Shown: positions 1-9,962 of the stretch, piece after piece | Position numbering within the stretch: the stretch's first letter is position 1 | Layout: each line of letters starts with the position of its first letter | Assembly: GCF_016758195.1 (NCBI RefSeq) | Contig: NZ_QYAC01000001.1 | Span: 533,423-597,422 of the forward strand | Direction: 5' to 3' | Length of the DNA: 64,000 nucleotides | Origin: Leucobacter chromiireducens subsp. solipictus | Lineage (GTDB): Bacteria > Actinomycetota > Actinomycetes > Actinomycetales > Microbacteriaceae | Program-made: the position numbers and the translations under genes | The notes under the pieces: generated by a model | Told to the model about the DNA's origin: nothing | The model's database searches: none | What the model saw: the letters and a program-made list of their open reading frames with translations, nothing else

Positions 1-1964
1 TTGAGCACGCGCTCGCTGCCCGCGGGCAGCACAATGCTGCCGGCCCGCACCGCCTCGTTGAAATCGTCGATGTGGCGGAACCCGAAGCTCGCCAGATCGT
101 CGTACCGCATGTCCATTTCCTTGACGACCCACTGCAGCGCCTCGGCGGCCTTCTTCGCGTTCGTGATGATCGGCGTGATGAGGTGCGGTACGCCCTGGTA
201 GACGGTGAGTTCGACGCGCTTCGGGTCGACAAGCACCATGCGCACCTCGGAGGGGGTGGCGCGCATCAGGATGCTCGTGATCATCGAGTTGATGAAGCTC
301 GACTTCCCGGAGCCGGTCGCGCCAGCCACGAGAAGGTGCGGCATCTTCGCGAGGTTCGCGACCACAAAGCCACCCTTGACGTCCTTGCCGACGCCGATGG
401 TCATGGGGTGGGTACTGCGCTGCGCGCGGTTGGAGCGGAGCACGTCGCCCAGCGCCACGTTCTCGCGGTCCTGGTTCGGGATCTCGATGCCGATGGCGCT
501 CTTCCCCGGGATCGGCGAGAGAATTCGCACCTCATTCGACGCCACGGCGTACGAGAGGTTTTTCGAGAGCGCGGTCACCTTCTCGACCTTCACGCCCGGG
601 CCCAGCTCGACCTCATACTGCGTGACCGTCGGACCGCGAGAGAAGCCGGAGACGCGGGCGTCCACTTTGAACTCCTCGAACACGCGCGCGAGCGCCGCCA
701 TGATGACGTCGTTCGCCTCGGTGTGGGCCTTCGGCGCATCACCGGCGGAGAGCGCCCCCTGGTCGGGCAGCCGGTAGGCGGCCTGCTGGGCGGGTTCATG
801 GGCGGGCGCGACCACAAAGGGAGCGCTCGCGGCGGCGTCGACCTCCGGTTCGGACGCCGCGGGCGTCGCGGCGAAGTCGTCCCAGGAATCGTCACCCAGC
901 CCGGAGGCGGGTGCCGGGGTCACCGATTCCACGGCCGCCTCGGCGTGGGCGAGCTCGTCGAACAGCGCCGAGGGGAACACGTCGGTCGCGGGTTCGGGAT
1001 CGGGGGTCAGCGCGGATTCGAAGGCCACCTTGCGTGCGGGCGCGTCGGCCTCGGCTGGCGCGTCGTCGCCGCCGTCAAGCATGCGCTCAAGCGCGTTCGC
1101 GTCCTCCGCGTACGCGGGGTCTTCCTCCCGGCCGGATGCGTTGCGACGCCACCAAGGCAGGGCACCGGGTTCCGATTCCTGATCCTCGATGTCGAACAGC
1201 GGGGTCTGCACACTGCCCCGGTCGCGCTTGGCCGGTTTGGGCTCGGCCGGGGCGTCGCTTTCGACGACGCCGAACAGGAACACGTAGGCCTCGCGGAGCC
1301 GCTGCACGATGCGACCCGGCGGCGTCTTCGTGACGATCAGCACGGACAGCAGCAGCAGGAGCGAGAGCACGGGCGTGGCGAACCACAGGGTGAGCGCCGC
1401 AAGCGGCGTGCCCACCATCCATCCGAGCAGGCCGCCCGCTTCCGCGAGCGCGGGCATGCCGTCGCGCGGGTTCGGCTGGCCCCCGTAGACGTGGGTGAGC
1501 CCCGCGATCGCGGTGATCGCGAGGAACAGGCCGATCGAGATGCGGCGATTGTCGGTCACGCTCGAGGGATGGTTGAACAGCCAGAGGGCGAAGCCCATCA
1601 TGATGATCGGGAGTCCGAACGCGACGCGACCCAGGAGCCCCCCGAAGGTCCAGGCGTCGAGCTGTACGGCAACCGGCTGGCCGATCAGGAACCACTCGAT
1701 CACGGCCCCCGTGACCGCGAGCAGAACGAGCAGCAGCGGGATCCCGTCCCGCCGGTCCTCGGGAGCGAGCGGTTCAACCCGGAACGCGCGCGCGGCACCC
1801 CCGACGGTGTGCGCCAGGCCGTTCCAGGCGCGCACCACCACGCCCTCAGTGGGCTGGGCTTCGACCAGCACCTTCGTTTTTGCGGTCGCTCGCGTGCCCG
1901 AAGCGCGGGAACCCCGAGCCGCAGTGCTCCCCGATTTGGAGCGCGACGAAGCTTTACTGGCCAT
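1..1964 (-). CDS. ftsK: FtsK/SpoIIIE DNA translocase, 3' end outside window
   Basis: This is a septal DNA translocase that pumps chromosome termini through the closing division septum. The frame starts with ATG at 1964 and is still open at base 1, so about 654 residues are visible and the end of the motor and the gamma domain are missing. Membrane segments lie near residues 75-95, 110-131 and 142-158, with more before 215. An acidic, alanine/proline-rich linker follows. The motor then carries the Walker A motif GATGSGKS (about 548-555) and the downstream VLVDPKR segment. It is the last gene of the block that includes rnj and dapA, as in many actinobacteria. A TACCGT box ends seven bases before the ATG, so it may have its own leaderless promoter. 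The family call is secure; the total length is unknown. Confidence 0.95.
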   Translation of the reverse strand, partial: MASKASSRSKSGSTAARGSRASGTRATAKTKVLVEAQPTEGVVVRAWNGLAHTVGGAARAFRVEPLAPEDRRDGIPLLLVLLAVTGAVIEWFLIGQPVAVQLDAWTFGGLLGRVAFGLPIIMMGFALWLFNHPSSVTDNRRISIGLFLAITAIAGLTHVYGGQPNPRDGMPALAEAGGLLGWMVGTPLAALTLWFATPVLSLLLLLSVLIVTKTPPGRIVQRLREAYVFLFGVVESDAPAEPKPAKRDRGSVQTPLFDIEDQESEPGALPWWRRNASGREEDPAYAEDANALERMLDGGDDAPAEADAPARKVAFESALTPDPEPATDVFPSALFDELAHAEAAVESVTPAPASGLGDDSWDDFAATPAASEPEVDAAASAPFVVAPAHEPAQQAAYRLPDQGALSAGDAPKAHTEANDVIMAALARVFEEFKVDARVSGFSRGPTVTQYEVELGPGVKVEKVTALSKNLSYAVASNEVRILSPIPGKSAIGIEIPNQDRENVALGDVLRSNRAQRSTHPMTIGVGKDVKGGFVVANLAKMPHLLVAGATGSGKSSFINSMITSILMRATPSEVRMVLVDPKRVELTVYQGVPHLITPIITNAKKAAEALQWVVKEMDMRYDDLASFGFRHIDDFNEAVRAGSIVLPAGSERVL

Positions 1965-1971
1965 ACTGAAT

Positions 1972-1977
1972 ACGGTA
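1972..1977 (-). promoter_or_regulatory. Candidate -10 box of a leaderless ftsK transcript
   Basis: TACCGT fits TANNNT and is followed by seven bases and then the ftsK ATG. No Shine-Dalgarno sequence lies between. No good -35 hexamer is visible. The leaderless reading is inferred from the same arrangement at many other genes here. Confidence 0.45.
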
Positions 1978-2063
1978 CAAGACACCACTGACACTCGGGG
2001 TGTGGGCTGGCGGCGCGCCAAATATCGGGGCGATCACCGGCCCCACTCCCCCGCGCGTCACCG

Positions 2064-3119
2064 TTAGCGCCGCCGCAGCGAGCGCACGATCTTCTTCGCG
2101 AGCGGCAGCCCCTCGGTCCAGATCGTGTACCCGGGCCCGGGCCGGTCCCAGGAGCCGGCCAACAGGTTCTCGTGCGAGGCGAAGCCGGTCTTGAACGTGG
2201 TCACGCCGTCGTTGATCAGCCCGCCGAAGTCGTACCGCTCGATCCCGATGGACTTCATGTGGCGGATCACGTGCCACTTCAGCGCGTAGTTCGCGCGGAG
2301 TCGCTGCCCCGTGTCGTTCATGCCGCCGTAGAGCTCGAAGGCGGTGCGGTCCGACTTCGCCATGTACAGGAACGCGACCGGCTCGCCCGCGACGTACGCC
2401 GCCCACACGGGAGCGTCGTCGCCGAGCATCGTGAACGCGTCGTGGTAGTACGAGTCCTCGTGCAGGCCGAAGTCGGCCCGTTCGCTCGTCTCCCGGTATA
2501 CCTCGAGGCACGCATCGAGCTGCGCGATCGTCTCGACCGGACGGATCTCGAGCGTCTCCTCGCGCCCCGACTTGCGAATGTACTGCCGGTGCTTCTTCGA
2601 CATGTCGCCGATCAGCTCGTCCTCGGACTTGCGCAGATCGAGGATCAGCGTGCGTGCGGGCAACACGGGAGTCTTCGCCTCGCGCCACTTCGGGCCGAGC
2701 GCGAACTGTCCCGCGTCCTCGTCGGGCTCGATCGACACGGCCACGGCCCGGCGCGAACCGTGCACGTAGGCGGCGACCGCGTCGGCGACCTCCCCCGGGG
2801 CCGGGACCGCGGCGGGAGCGTCGGAGTTCCCGGCGTCGCGGGCGACGACCGGGCCGCGCGGCGCGTAGACGAAGCCGCCCAGGGGGCCGGGAAGCGCGCG
2901 GGTGAGCAGCTGGCAGGCGCCGACGACGGGCGCGCCGGCGCCGGATCCGGCGCGCACGAGGACGCGCTCCGCGCTCCAGCGGTGCGCGGACTTCAGCTCC
3001 CCCCACCCCCAGAGCTGCAGCGGGTGTCCGCCGAGCTCGCGAACGGTCGTGTCCCAGAGGGCACGATCAGTGCAGGGGGTGACGGTGAGCGTCGCGCCGG
3101 GCTGAGCCGAGGAGGTCAC
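2064..3119 (-). CDS. FemAB/FemX-family peptidyltransferase (second copy)
   Basis: This 351-residue protein belongs to the FemABX family of GNAT-like, aminoacyl-tRNA-dependent ligases that add residues to the peptide of lipid II. The KKHRQYIRKSGREE segment and the late YGGMND...YDFGGLIND region are typical. I chose the GTG at 3119 because it overlaps the murJ stop codon as GTGA, which implies translational coupling; a longer open frame upstream is only an overlap with murJ. With murJ and another FemAB-type gene (4738-5838) it forms a compact lipid II modification and export set. The residue it attaches cannot be read from sequence. The family call is strong; the substrate is unknown. Confidence 0.88.
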   Translation of the reverse strand: MTSSAQPGATLTVTPCTDRALWDTTVRELGGHPLQLWGWGELKSAHRWSAERVLVRAGSGAGAPVVGACQLLTRALPGPLGGFVYAPRGPVVARDAGNSDAPAAVPAPGEVADAVAAYVHGSRRAVAVSIEPDEDAGQFALGPKWREAKTPVLPARTLILDLRKSEDELIGDMSKKHRQYIRKSGREETLEIRPVETIAQLDACLEVYRETSERADFGLHEDSYYHDAFTMLGDDAPVWAAYVAGEPVAFLYMAKSDRTAFELYGGMNDTGQRLRANYALKWHVIRHMKSIGIERYDFGGLINDGVTTFKTGFASHENLLAGSWDRPGPGYTIWTEGLPLAKKIVRSLRRR

Positions 3120-4738
3120 GAACGAGTCCTTCCGAGTTTGCGAGCCACGAAGCCGGTCAGCTCCGCGAGCTCTGGAGAGCGCATGAGGCGCAGGCAGATC
3201 AGATACACCACGCCGCAGACCAGGGCCACGACGACGGCGCAGAGCACCGCGACGACCGCGTTGACCTGACCGGCCGCACCGCGGATCAGCCCCGTGGCCA
3301 CCATCCCGAGCAGCGCGGCCGGAACGGCGGCGAGCACGAACCGCACCACGCTCTGCGTGATCCGGAGCCCGTCGATGGAGCCGATCTTCCGGCGCAACAG
3401 CAGCGTGGCAAGCACCGCCTGCACAATCGTCGCGAGCGACCACACGAGCGCGTACGCCATCCCGATGAACTCCGCCGGCACGAAGCTGGGCAGCAGCAGC
3501 GAGAACACAATCACGAGGCCCATCTGGACCGAGGTGAAGAGGAACGGGGTGCGCGTGTCCGACAGCGCGTAGAACGAGCGCTGCACCACGAACAGGAAGC
3601 TGTACGCGGCGAGGCTCAGCACGTAGGCCTGCAGCGCGAGCGCGAACTGATCCACCTGGAGCTCGGTCGCGCGGATGTTGATGATGCGCGCCACGAACGG
3701 GGCTGCCGCGAACAGCGCCACCGCGGCGAACATCATCACGAGGCTGATCTGGCGCGCCGAGGCGGAGAAGTCCTCGCGGAACTCCGCCATGCGGCCCGTC
3801 TGTCCCCACTCGCTGAGCCGCGTGAAGTACGCCGTCGCGAGCGACACCGCGATCACGGAGTGCGGCATCATGAAGATCAGCCACACGTTCCCCATCGCGC
3901 TCGTCGAGGGTCCCGCGCCACTGCCGATGGCGACGACGTTGTTCGTGATCAGTCCGCCGAGGTTCATGACGACGATCGTCGCGAGGCTCCACACCGCAAT
4001 CTTCGCGGTGCGGCCCAGGCCCACCCCGCGCCACACGAAGTCCGGGCGGTAGCGGATGCCCGCGCGCCGCCAGGAGACGAACAGGATGAGCCCCTGGGCG
4101 ACCACGCCGAGCGTCGCGCTGCCCGCGAGTACCGCGATCGCGAGTGCGTCCCAGTCCACGACCGAGCGCAGCTGGCCCGTCGGGTCCGCGCCGTACATCA
4201 GCATGAAGACGACGATGCCCGCGATCGCGATCACGTTGTTCAGCACCGGGGCCCAGGTGAACGGGCCGAACACGCTACGCGCGTTCAGCACCTCCCCGAG
4301 CACCGTGTAGAGCCCGTAGAACACGATCTGGGGCAGGCACCAGTACGCAAACGCCGTGGCGAGCGCGAGCTGGTCATCCGGCCACGTCACCGCGGTCAGG
4401 CGCACGATCCACGGCGCGCACAGCATCGCGATCGCCGTGATCGCCACGAGCGCGACCGTGATCAGCGTCAGGATCTTGTTGATGTAGGCCGCGCCGCCGT
4501 CGGGGTTATGCGCCGCCTTCACGATCTGCGGCACGAGCACCGCGTTGAGCATCCCGCCGAGCAGGATCATGTACACGATGTTCGGCAGTAGGTTGCCGTT
4601 CTGGAACGCGTCGGCGGAGGTCGATCCGACGGAACCGATCGCGATCGCGAGCAGCATGGCCTTCGCGAGCCCGAGAATCCGCGACACCATCGTGCCGGAG
4701 GCCATGACGGCGCTCGCGCGCATGAGTCCAGCAGCCAT
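3116..4738 (-). CDS. murJ: MurJ/MviN lipid II flippase
   Basis: This 540-residue polytopic protein of the MurJ/MviN (MOP exporter) family flips lipid II across the membrane for peptidoglycan synthesis. The N-terminus has the characteristic ASGTMVSRILGLAK stretch and about 14 hydrophobic segments follow. Length is normal for a bare MurJ; the C-terminal pseudokinase extension of mycobacterial MviN is absent. The ATG at 4738 shares one base with the TAA of the upstream FemAB-type gene (TAATG), and its own stop overlaps the next start (GTGA). These overlaps fix the start over an in-frame upstream extension and show tight coupling of the three genes. Confidence 0.93.
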   Translation of the reverse strand: MAAGLMRASAVMASGTMVSRILGLAKAMLLAIAIGSVGSTSADAFQNGNLLPNIVYMILLGGMLNAVLVPQIVKAAHNPDGGAAYINKILTLITVALVAITAIAMLCAPWIVRLTAVTWPDDQLALATAFAYWCLPQIVFYGLYTVLGEVLNARSVFGPFTWAPVLNNVIAIAGIVVFMLMYGADPTGQLRSVVDWDALAIAVLAGSATLGVVAQGLILFVSWRRAGIRYRPDFVWRGVGLGRTAKIAVWSLATIVVMNLGGLITNNVVAIGSGAGPSTSAMGNVWLIFMMPHSVIAVSLATAYFTRLSEWGQTGRMAEFREDFSASARQISLVMMFAAVALFAAAPFVARIINIRATELQVDQFALALQAYVLSLAAYSFLFVVQRSFYALSDTRTPFLFTSVQMGLVIVFSLLLPSFVPAEFIGMAYALVWSLATIVQAVLATLLLRRKIGSIDGLRITQSVVRFVLAAVPAALLGMVATGLIRGAAGQVNAVVAVLCAVVVALVCGVVYLICLRLMRSPELAELTGFVARKLGRTRS

Positions 4739-5838
4739 TAGTAGTACGGATCCTTTCGCACCGCGAGCGACCAGCGCCGGGCCAGTCGGTCCCCCAGCTT
4801 GACCCAGAAGGCGAAGGCCCATGGCTTCAGCGGGAGGTCAAATGCCCCAGCGTAGTCCACGATCTCGGGCGCAAACGAGCGCTTGAACTGCCCCACGCCG
4901 TGCAGCGGGTGCGTCGTATCGTCGACCCGATCGGACGGCGGGGCCCCGCAGAGATCGTGCAGCACCGCGCCGCGCTCGATGGCCCAGCGGATCACTTCCC
5001 ACTGCAGCGCGTGGGAGGCCCCGTAGGCGCTCTTCGCACGCACGGAGGCGCCGTCCTTGTAGGTGGTCTTCTGCCCCAGCGCCATCGCGAAAGCGCCGGC
5101 GACGAGCTGCGGCGCACCTGACTCGTCCGGGCGGTGGGCGAGGAAGATCTGCCCCGCGTCCGCGGCCGCGAAGGTCTGCCAGAACGCCCGGTAGTAGGAC
5201 TCCGCGCGCAGCACAAAGCGCCCCTCGGCGGTCTCCTGGAGCAGCCGGAACAGGGCGGCGCAGTGCTCCTCGGTGGCGGGGACCCGCGTCACGACGATGC
5301 CGTCGCGGCCGGCGCGCGAGATCGAATTCCGGGCCTTCTTGCCGATCCGCTTGAACACCTCGTCCTCGGTGCCCGAGACATCGACAAGGATCGTCGAGGG
5401 GTTCGGAATGATCCGCACGGTGTCGCGGTAGCCCGCGGCGTGGAACGCCGCCCGGGAATCGCGGTCCGTGCGCGGCTCCACCTTCAGGAGGAACGCGCCG
5501 CGGGATCGCGCGAGCGCGGCGACGGCCGCGGCGACCTCGAGCACGCGCGCGGCGTCCTCCCCCGCGGGCCCCGCGGGCAGGTGCCACCACTCCCCGAGCA
5601 GCGGCACGCGTTTCGCGAGCACGCCGACGGCGACCGGGGTCGCCCCGGGCCGCTCCACGATCACGCGGTGCGCGCGGTAGCCGCCCTGCGCGCACTTGAC
5701 GCGCAGGTAGGGGTCGCCCGACCACACCTCGCCGCCGCCGGGGTTCGCTGCGCACAGCGCATCCCAGTCGGCGATCTCGGTGTCAGAAGCAAGGCGGGCG
5801 ACGGCCGGAGCCGCCGCCGTGCCTGAGCCCGGAAGCAC
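4738..5838 (-). CDS. FemAB/FemX-family peptidyltransferase (first copy)
   Basis: This 366-residue FemABX-family protein is the first of two flanking murJ. It shows the conserved KKARNSISRAGRDG region, comparable to KKHRQYIRKSGREE in the other copy, and the later AYGASHALQWEVIRWA and HDLCG blocks. The likely role is tRNA-dependent addition of an amino acid to the lipid II peptide or interpeptide bridge at the cytoplasmic face. The GTG start at 5838 lies three bases after the rnj stop codon. The two copies are clearly divergent, so they may attach different residues; that is inference. Confidence 0.85.
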   Translation of the reverse strand: MLPGSGTAAAPAVARLASDTEIADWDALCAANPGGGEVWSGDPYLRVKCAQGGYRAHRVIVERPGATPVAVGVLAKRVPLLGEWWHLPAGPAGEDAARVLEVAAAVAALARSRGAFLLKVEPRTDRDSRAAFHAAGYRDTVRIIPNPSTILVDVSGTEDEVFKRIGKKARNSISRAGRDGIVVTRVPATEEHCAALFRLLQETAEGRFVLRAESYYRAFWQTFAAADAGQIFLAHRPDESGAPQLVAGAFAMALGQKTTYKDGASVRAKSAYGASHALQWEVIRWAIERGAVLHDLCGAPPSDRVDDTTHPLHGVGQFKRSFAPEIVDYAGAFDLPLKPWAFAFWVKLGDRLARRWSLAVRKDPYY

Positions 5839-5841
5839 GCG

Positions 5842-7518
5842 CTACACCACCACCACGACGGGGACGATCATCGCCTTGCGACGGAGCTTGGTTCCCACCC
5901 AGCGGCCGACGGTGCGGCGCACGATCTGCTGGAGCTGGTGGTGGTCCGTGACCCCGTCACGCATCGCGTCCTCGAGCGCCTTCGCCACCTGCGGCTTGAT
6001 CTTCTCGAAGACATGCCGCTCCTCGGCGACGCCCTTCGCGTGGATGTCCGGGCCGGACACGATCTGGCCCAGGGTGGTTTCCACGACCGTGATCACGGAG
6101 ATGAAGCCCTCTTCCGCCAGCGTCCGCCGGTCACGCAGGTCGTCCTCGGTCACGCGGCCGACGCTCTTGCCGTCGACGTAGATGAACTCGATGTCGAGCT
6201 GTCCCACCGGGCGAGCCACGCCGTCGACGAGGTCGACGACCGTGCCATTCTCGGCGATCACGGTGCGGTTCTGCGGCACCCCGGTCTCGATCGCGAGCGC
6301 AGCGTTCGCGACGAGCATGCGGTGCTCGCCGTGGATCGGCATCACGTTCTTGGGGCGCACGATGTTGTAGCAGTAGAGCAGCTCGCCCGCGGAGGCGTGG
6401 CCGGAGACGTGCACCTTCGCGTTGCCCTTGTGCACCACGTTCGCGCCGAGCTTGATGAGCCCGTCGATCACGCGGTACACGGAGGTCTCGTTGCCCGGGA
6501 TGAGGCTCGACGCGAGGATGACCGTGTCGCCCTCGCCCACCTCGACCTGGTGCTCCCGATTGACCATGCGGCTGAGCACCGCCATCGGTTCGCCCTGGGA
6601 TCCGGTCGACATGTACACGATCCGGTGGTCCGGGATGTCGCCGCTCTTCTTGAGGTCCACGAGGACGCCCTCGGGCACATCGAGGTAGCCGAGATCGGAG
6701 GCGATCTTCATGTTGCGGACCATCGAGCGGCCGAGCAGCACGACGCGGCGGCCGTTCGCCTGCGCGGCGTCCAGCACCTGCTGCACCCGGTGCACGTGGC
6801 TCGAGAAGCTCGCCACCACCACCTTGCCCTTGGTCTTCGCGATGACCTGTTCGATCACGGGGCCGATGTTCTTCTCGGGCGAGGTGAAGCCCGGAACGTC
6901 GGCGTTGGTCGAGTCCGTCATGAAGAGGTCGACGCCCTCTTCGCCGAGCCGTGCAAAGGCGCGCAGATCGGTGATGCGGCCGTCGAGCGGCAGCTGGTCC
7001 ATCTTGAAGTCACCCGTGCCGATCACGAGTCCGGCGTCGGTGCGGATCGCGACCGCGAGCGCGTCGGGGATCGAGTGGTTCACGGCGATGAACTCGAGGT
7101 CGAACGGCCCGAAGGTGATCTCCTCGTCCTCGGCGACGACGTGGGTGACCGGGCGGATCCGGTGTTCCTTCAGCTTCGCCTCGACAAACGCGAGCGTCAG
7201 CTTGGAGCCCACCAGCGGGATGTCTTCCCGCATCTTCAGGAGGTACGGCACGCCGCCGATGTGGTCCTCATGACCGTGGGTGAGCACGACCGCGACAATG
7301 TCGCCCAGGCGGTCCTGGATCTTCGTGATGTCCGGGAGGATCAGGTCCACGCCGGGGTGCTGGACCTCGGGGAACAGCACGCCGCAGTCGACGACCAGCA
7401 GCTTTCCGTCGATCTCGTAGACCGTCATGTTCCGGCCGACCTCACCGAGGCCGCCGAGCGGGGTAATGCGAAGGGTGCCCTCGTCGAGAGCGGGTGGTGC
7501 GTAAGCGGGGTTGGGCAC
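5842..7518 (-). CDS. rnj: Ribonuclease J
   Basis: This 558-residue metallo-beta-lactamase/beta-CASP nuclease with 5'-3' exonuclease and endonuclease activity works in rRNA and mRNA processing. The zinc-binding HGHEDH motif is at about residues 81-86 after a typical TPLGGLGEVGRN start. The beta-CASP region includes FMTDSTNAD and STGSQGEP, and HVSGHAS and PIHGEHRM follow. Length fits the family. The GTG at 7518 has a strong AGGAGG four bases upstream. It sits between dapA and the murJ group, the order commonly seen in actinobacteria (dapA-rnj-ftsK). Confidence 0.96.
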   Translation of the reverse strand: MPNPAYAPPALDEGTLRITPLGGLGEVGRNMTVYEIDGKLLVVDCGVLFPEVQHPGVDLILPDITKIQDRLGDIVAVVLTHGHEDHIGGVPYLLKMREDIPLVGSKLTLAFVEAKLKEHRIRPVTHVVAEDEEITFGPFDLEFIAVNHSIPDALAVAIRTDAGLVIGTGDFKMDQLPLDGRITDLRAFARLGEEGVDLFMTDSTNADVPGFTSPEKNIGPVIEQVIAKTKGKVVVASFSSHVHRVQQVLDAAQANGRRVVLLGRSMVRNMKIASDLGYLDVPEGVLVDLKKSGDIPDHRIVYMSTGSQGEPMAVLSRMVNREHQVEVGEGDTVILASSLIPGNETSVYRVIDGLIKLGANVVHKGNAKVHVSGHASAGELLYCYNIVRPKNVMPIHGEHRMLVANAALAIETGVPQNRTVIAENGTVVDLVDGVARPVGQLDIEFIYVDGKSVGRVTEDDLRDRRTLAEEGFISVITVVETTLGQIVSGPDIHAKGVAEERHVFEKIKPQVAKALEDAMRDGVTDHHQLQQIVRRTVGRWVGTKLRRKAMIVPVVVVV

Positions 7519-7533
7519 AAAGCCTCCTGTTTG

Positions 7534-8511
7534 TTAGCGGGTGGTGCCTGCGATCTGGGGCAGGGCACCGCCGGCAGCCGCATTGCGGTCCGGCCTGAAG
7601 TTTGAGAGGTCGACGCCCGGAACGTTCGAGACGAGGGCCAGCTCGTCTTCGATCAGAGCGGCCTCCCACTCTTCCGGGCCGACGAGCGGGAGCCGCACGC
7701 GCGGGCTCCCGATACGGCCGAGGCCGTGGAGGATGTACTTGGCGGCAACCGTGCCGGGCACGTGCGTCATCACGGCGCGCACGAGCGGCTCAAGGTTCTG
7801 GTGTGCCTCGCGCGCGGTGTGCAGATCGCCCGCGTTGACGGCGTCGACGATCACCCGGTACGGGGCGGCCGCGATGTTCGCGGTGACCCCGATGAGTCCC
7901 GTCGCCCCGATGGAGAGGTGCGGCAACACGTTGGGGTCGTCGCCCGAGAAGTACATGAGATCCGTCTGGTTGAGCACGCGGCTGACCTCGCTGAGGTCGC
8001 CCTTGGCGTCCTTCACCGCGAGGATGTTCGGATGCTTGGCGAGGCGCAGGATCGTCTCGTACTTGATCGGCACCCCGGTGCGGCCGGGGATGTCGTAGAG
8101 GATGACGGGCAGGTCCGTGGCGTCCGCGACCATGCGGAAGTGCGTCAAGAGGCCCGCCTGGGTCGGCTTGTTGTAGTACGGCGTCACGATCATCACGCCG
8201 TCCGCGCCGGCCTTCTCGCTGGCCTGGTAGAGCTCGATCGCGTGCGCGGTCTCGTTCGAGCCGCCGCCCGTAATGATCTTCGCGCGCCCGCTGGAGACCG
8301 ACTTGGCGACCTCCACGAGCTTCAGCTTCTCAGGGTCGGTCAGGGTGCTCGTCTCGCCGGTCGTGCCGGTGACCACGATGCCGTCGGCACCGCTGACGAT
8401 GCATTCGTCGATGTGTTTCTCGACGGCAGGCCAATCGACTTCGCCGTCCGCCTGGAACGGCGTTACGAGCGCGACGAGTACCTGTCCGAAAGGATTCTCC
8501 TGATTTGCCAC
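7534..8511 (-). CDS. dapA: 4-hydroxy-tetrahydrodipicolinate synthase
   Basis: DapA condenses pyruvate and aspartate semialdehyde, the first committed step to diaminopimelate and lysine. The 325-residue product has the GTTGE motif (49-53), the TPYYNKP tyrosines (near 112-113), YDIPGRTG (from 139) and the Schiff-base lysine in AVKDAKGDL (about K167). The GTG at 8511 gives an N-terminus VANQENPFGQVL that aligns with other DapA proteins; an in-frame start 33 bases upstream would add unsupported residues. No Shine-Dalgarno precedes the GTG, but TACCCT lies six bases upstream, suggesting a leaderless mRNA. The rnj start follows closely, so the two are probably cotranscribed. Confidence 0.96.
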   Translation of the reverse strand: MANQENPFGQVLVALVTPFQADGEVDWPAVEKHIDECIVSGADGIVVTGTTGETSTLTDPEKLKLVEVAKSVSSGRAKIITGGGSNETAHAIELYQASEKAGADGVMIVTPYYNKPTQAGLLTHFRMVADATDLPVILYDIPGRTGVPIKYETILRLAKHPNILAVKDAKGDLSEVSRVLNQTDLMYFSGDDPNVLPHLSIGATGLIGVTANIAAAPYRVIVDAVNAGDLHTAREAHQNLEPLVRAVMTHVPGTVAAKYILHGLGRIGSPRVRLPLVGPEEWEAALIEDELALVSNVPGVDLSNFRPDRNAAAGGALPQIAGTTR

Positions 8512-8517
8512 CTCACT

Positions 8518-8523
8518 AGGGTA
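8518..8523 (-). promoter_or_regulatory. Candidate -10 box of a leaderless dapA transcript
   Basis: TACCCT is followed by AGTGAG and then the GTG start of dapA, so initiation about seven bases downstream would start the mRNA at the start codon. The GAGG next to the codon is too close to act as a normal ribosome binding site. Confidence 0.55.
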
Positions 8524-8615
8524 CCGGACACGGCCGACTCTCACTCATTCGGCGCTCGCCGGCGGGGTGAATTCGGGGGCAGAACGCGGAATCCGAGGGG
8601 TGTGGACGCGAGAAA

Positions 8616-9143
8616 TTACGCCGCGTCACGCCGCCAGCGCTCGATGTGGAAGTGCAGCCCGGTGGCCGAGACCTGCTCCGGCCCGGCCTCGACGCGCTGC
8701 CACTCGGCCCCGATCTCGGGGGCAAACGTGTCGGCGTCCGGGACCTCCAGTGCGATCCGGGTCACCACCAGCTCCGTGGCCACGGGCAGCGCCGCGCGGT
8801 AGAGCTGGCCGCCGCCCATCACCCAGGCGTCAACGTCCCCGGCCGTCGAGTGCCGCAGCTGCGCGAGCGCCGCCTCGAGCGATTCGGCGAGCCGGGCCCC
8901 CGGGGCGGCATACTCCGGGGTCCGCGTGACGACGATGTTGTCGCGCCCCGGGAGCGGCCGCACGCGCGCGGGCAGCGACTCCCAGGTGCGCCGCCCCATG
9001 ATCACGGGAGCGCCGAGTGTGGTGCGTTTGAAGTGTGCGAGGTCCTCGGGCAAGTGCCACGGCATGTCGCCGTCACGCCCGATCGCGCCGCCCGCGGCCT
9101 CGGCCCAGATCAGCCCGATCCGGGGTGCCTCGGCTGCGCTCAC
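8616..9143 (-). CDS. folA: Dihydrofolate reductase
   Basis: This 175-residue type I dihydrofolate reductase regenerates tetrahydrofolate with NADPH after thymidylate synthesis. The [20 protein letters not shown] start, the LPEDLAHFK active-site block with the acidic residue (about D34), [12 protein letters not shown] and VMGGGQLY are all present. The GTG start overlaps the thyA stop as GTGA, so the two are translationally coupled. Thymidylate synthase oxidises methylene-THF to dihydrofolate, the substrate of this enzyme, which explains the pairing. Confidence 0.96.
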   Translation of the reverse strand: MSAAEAPRIGLIWAEAAGGAIGRDGDMPWHLPEDLAHFKRTTLGAPVIMGRRTWESLPARVRPLPGRDNIVVTRTPEYAAPGARLAESLEAALAQLRHSTAGDVDAWVMGGGQLYRAALPVATELVVTRIALEVPDADTFAPEIGAEWQRVEAGPEQVSATGLHFHIERWRRDAA

Positions 9144-9949
9144 ACGGCCACCGGGGCCTTGATGCCCGGGTGATGCTCGTAGCCGAGCACCTCGAAGTCA
9201 TCGAGCGTGTAGTCGAGGATCGAGTCGGCCTTCCGGATCGCGATCTGCGGGTACGGGAAGGGCTCGCGCGCGAGCTGCGTCTCGACCTGCTCCACGTGGT
9301 TGTCGTAGATGTGGCAATCGCCGCCGGTCCACACGAACTCGCCGGGTTCCAGCCCGGTCTGCTGCGCGACCATCAGCGTGAGGAGCGCGTAGGAGGCGAT
9401 GTTGAAGGGCACCCCGAGGAACATGTCCGCCGAGCGCTGGTACAGCTGGCACGACAGCTTGCCATCCGCCACGTAGAACTGGAAGAACGCGTGGCACGGG
9501 GCCAGTGCCATCTGGTCGAGCTCCGAGACGTTCCACGCCGAGACGATCAGCCGGCGCGAGTCGGGCGTGTTCCGGATCTGTTCCACGACCTGGGTGATCT
9601 GATCAATGTGTTCCCCGTCAGGCGTAGGCCAGGAGCGCCACTGCACCCCGTACACCGGGCCGAGGTCGCCCTGTTCGTCCGCCCACTCGTCCCAGATGGT
9701 GACACCGTTCTCCGTCAGGAAGGCGGTGTTGCTCTCGCCGCGCAGGAACCAGAGCAGTTCGACGGCCACGGACTTGAAGTGGACGCGCTTCGTGGTGAGC
9801 AGGGGGAACGACTCCGCGAGATCGAACCGAATCTGCCGGCCGAACAGGCTGCGCGTGCCCGTTCCCGTGCGATCAGACTTGGGAGTGCCGTGCTCGTACA
9901 CTTCACGAAGCAGGTCCTCGTAGGGGGTCGGAATCGAGTTCGCAGTCAC
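9140..9949 (-). CDS. thyA: Thymidylate synthase (ThyA type)
   Basis: ThyA methylates dUMP to dTMP with methylenetetrahydrofolate. The 269-residue product has the catalytic cysteine in [12 protein letters not shown] (about C152), RRLIVSAWN (phosphate binding), [12 protein letters not shown] and the C-terminal [10 protein letters not shown]. This is the folate-reducing-equivalent ThyA, not the flavin-dependent ThyX that many actinobacteria carry. The GTG at 9949 starts 14 bases after the GGDEF gene ends. TACACT lies six bases before it, so an extra leaderless promoter may overlap the end of the GGDEF gene. folA follows with a four-base overlap. Confidence 0.96.
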   Translation of the reverse strand: MTANSIPTPYEDLLREVYEHGTPKSDRTGTGTRSLFGRQIRFDLAESFPLLTTKRVHFKSVAVELLWFLRGESNTAFLTENGVTIWDEWADEQGDLGPVYGVQWRSWPTPDGEHIDQITQVVEQIRNTPDSRRLIVSAWNVSELDQMALAPCHAFFQFYVADGKLSCQLYQRSADMFLGVPFNIASYALLTLMVAQQTGLEPGEFVWTGGDCHIYDNHVEQVETQLAREPFPYPQIAIRKADSILDYTLDDFEVLGYEHHPGIKAPVAV

Positions 9950-9955
9950 CCCACC

Positions 9956-9961
9956 AGTGTA
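9956..9961 (-). promoter_or_regulatory. Candidate -10 box of a leaderless thyA transcript
   Basis: TACACT plus six bases (GGTGGG) leads directly to the thyA GTG. It lies immediately beside the stop codon of the GGDEF gene, so thyA-folA could be expressed independently of that gene. Confidence 0.5.
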
Positions 9962-9962
9962 C

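Noticed and set aside
72..1991. Long open frame on the plus strand opposite ftsK
   Set aside because: It is antisense to a clearly conserved FtsK reading frame, has Arg/His/Gly-rich composition and no motif. Such frames are common in high-GC DNA.
2064..4034. Extended N-terminus for the second FemAB-type gene
   Set aside because: The extra 300 residues lie antiframe within murJ; the GTGA overlap gives a normal start at 3119.
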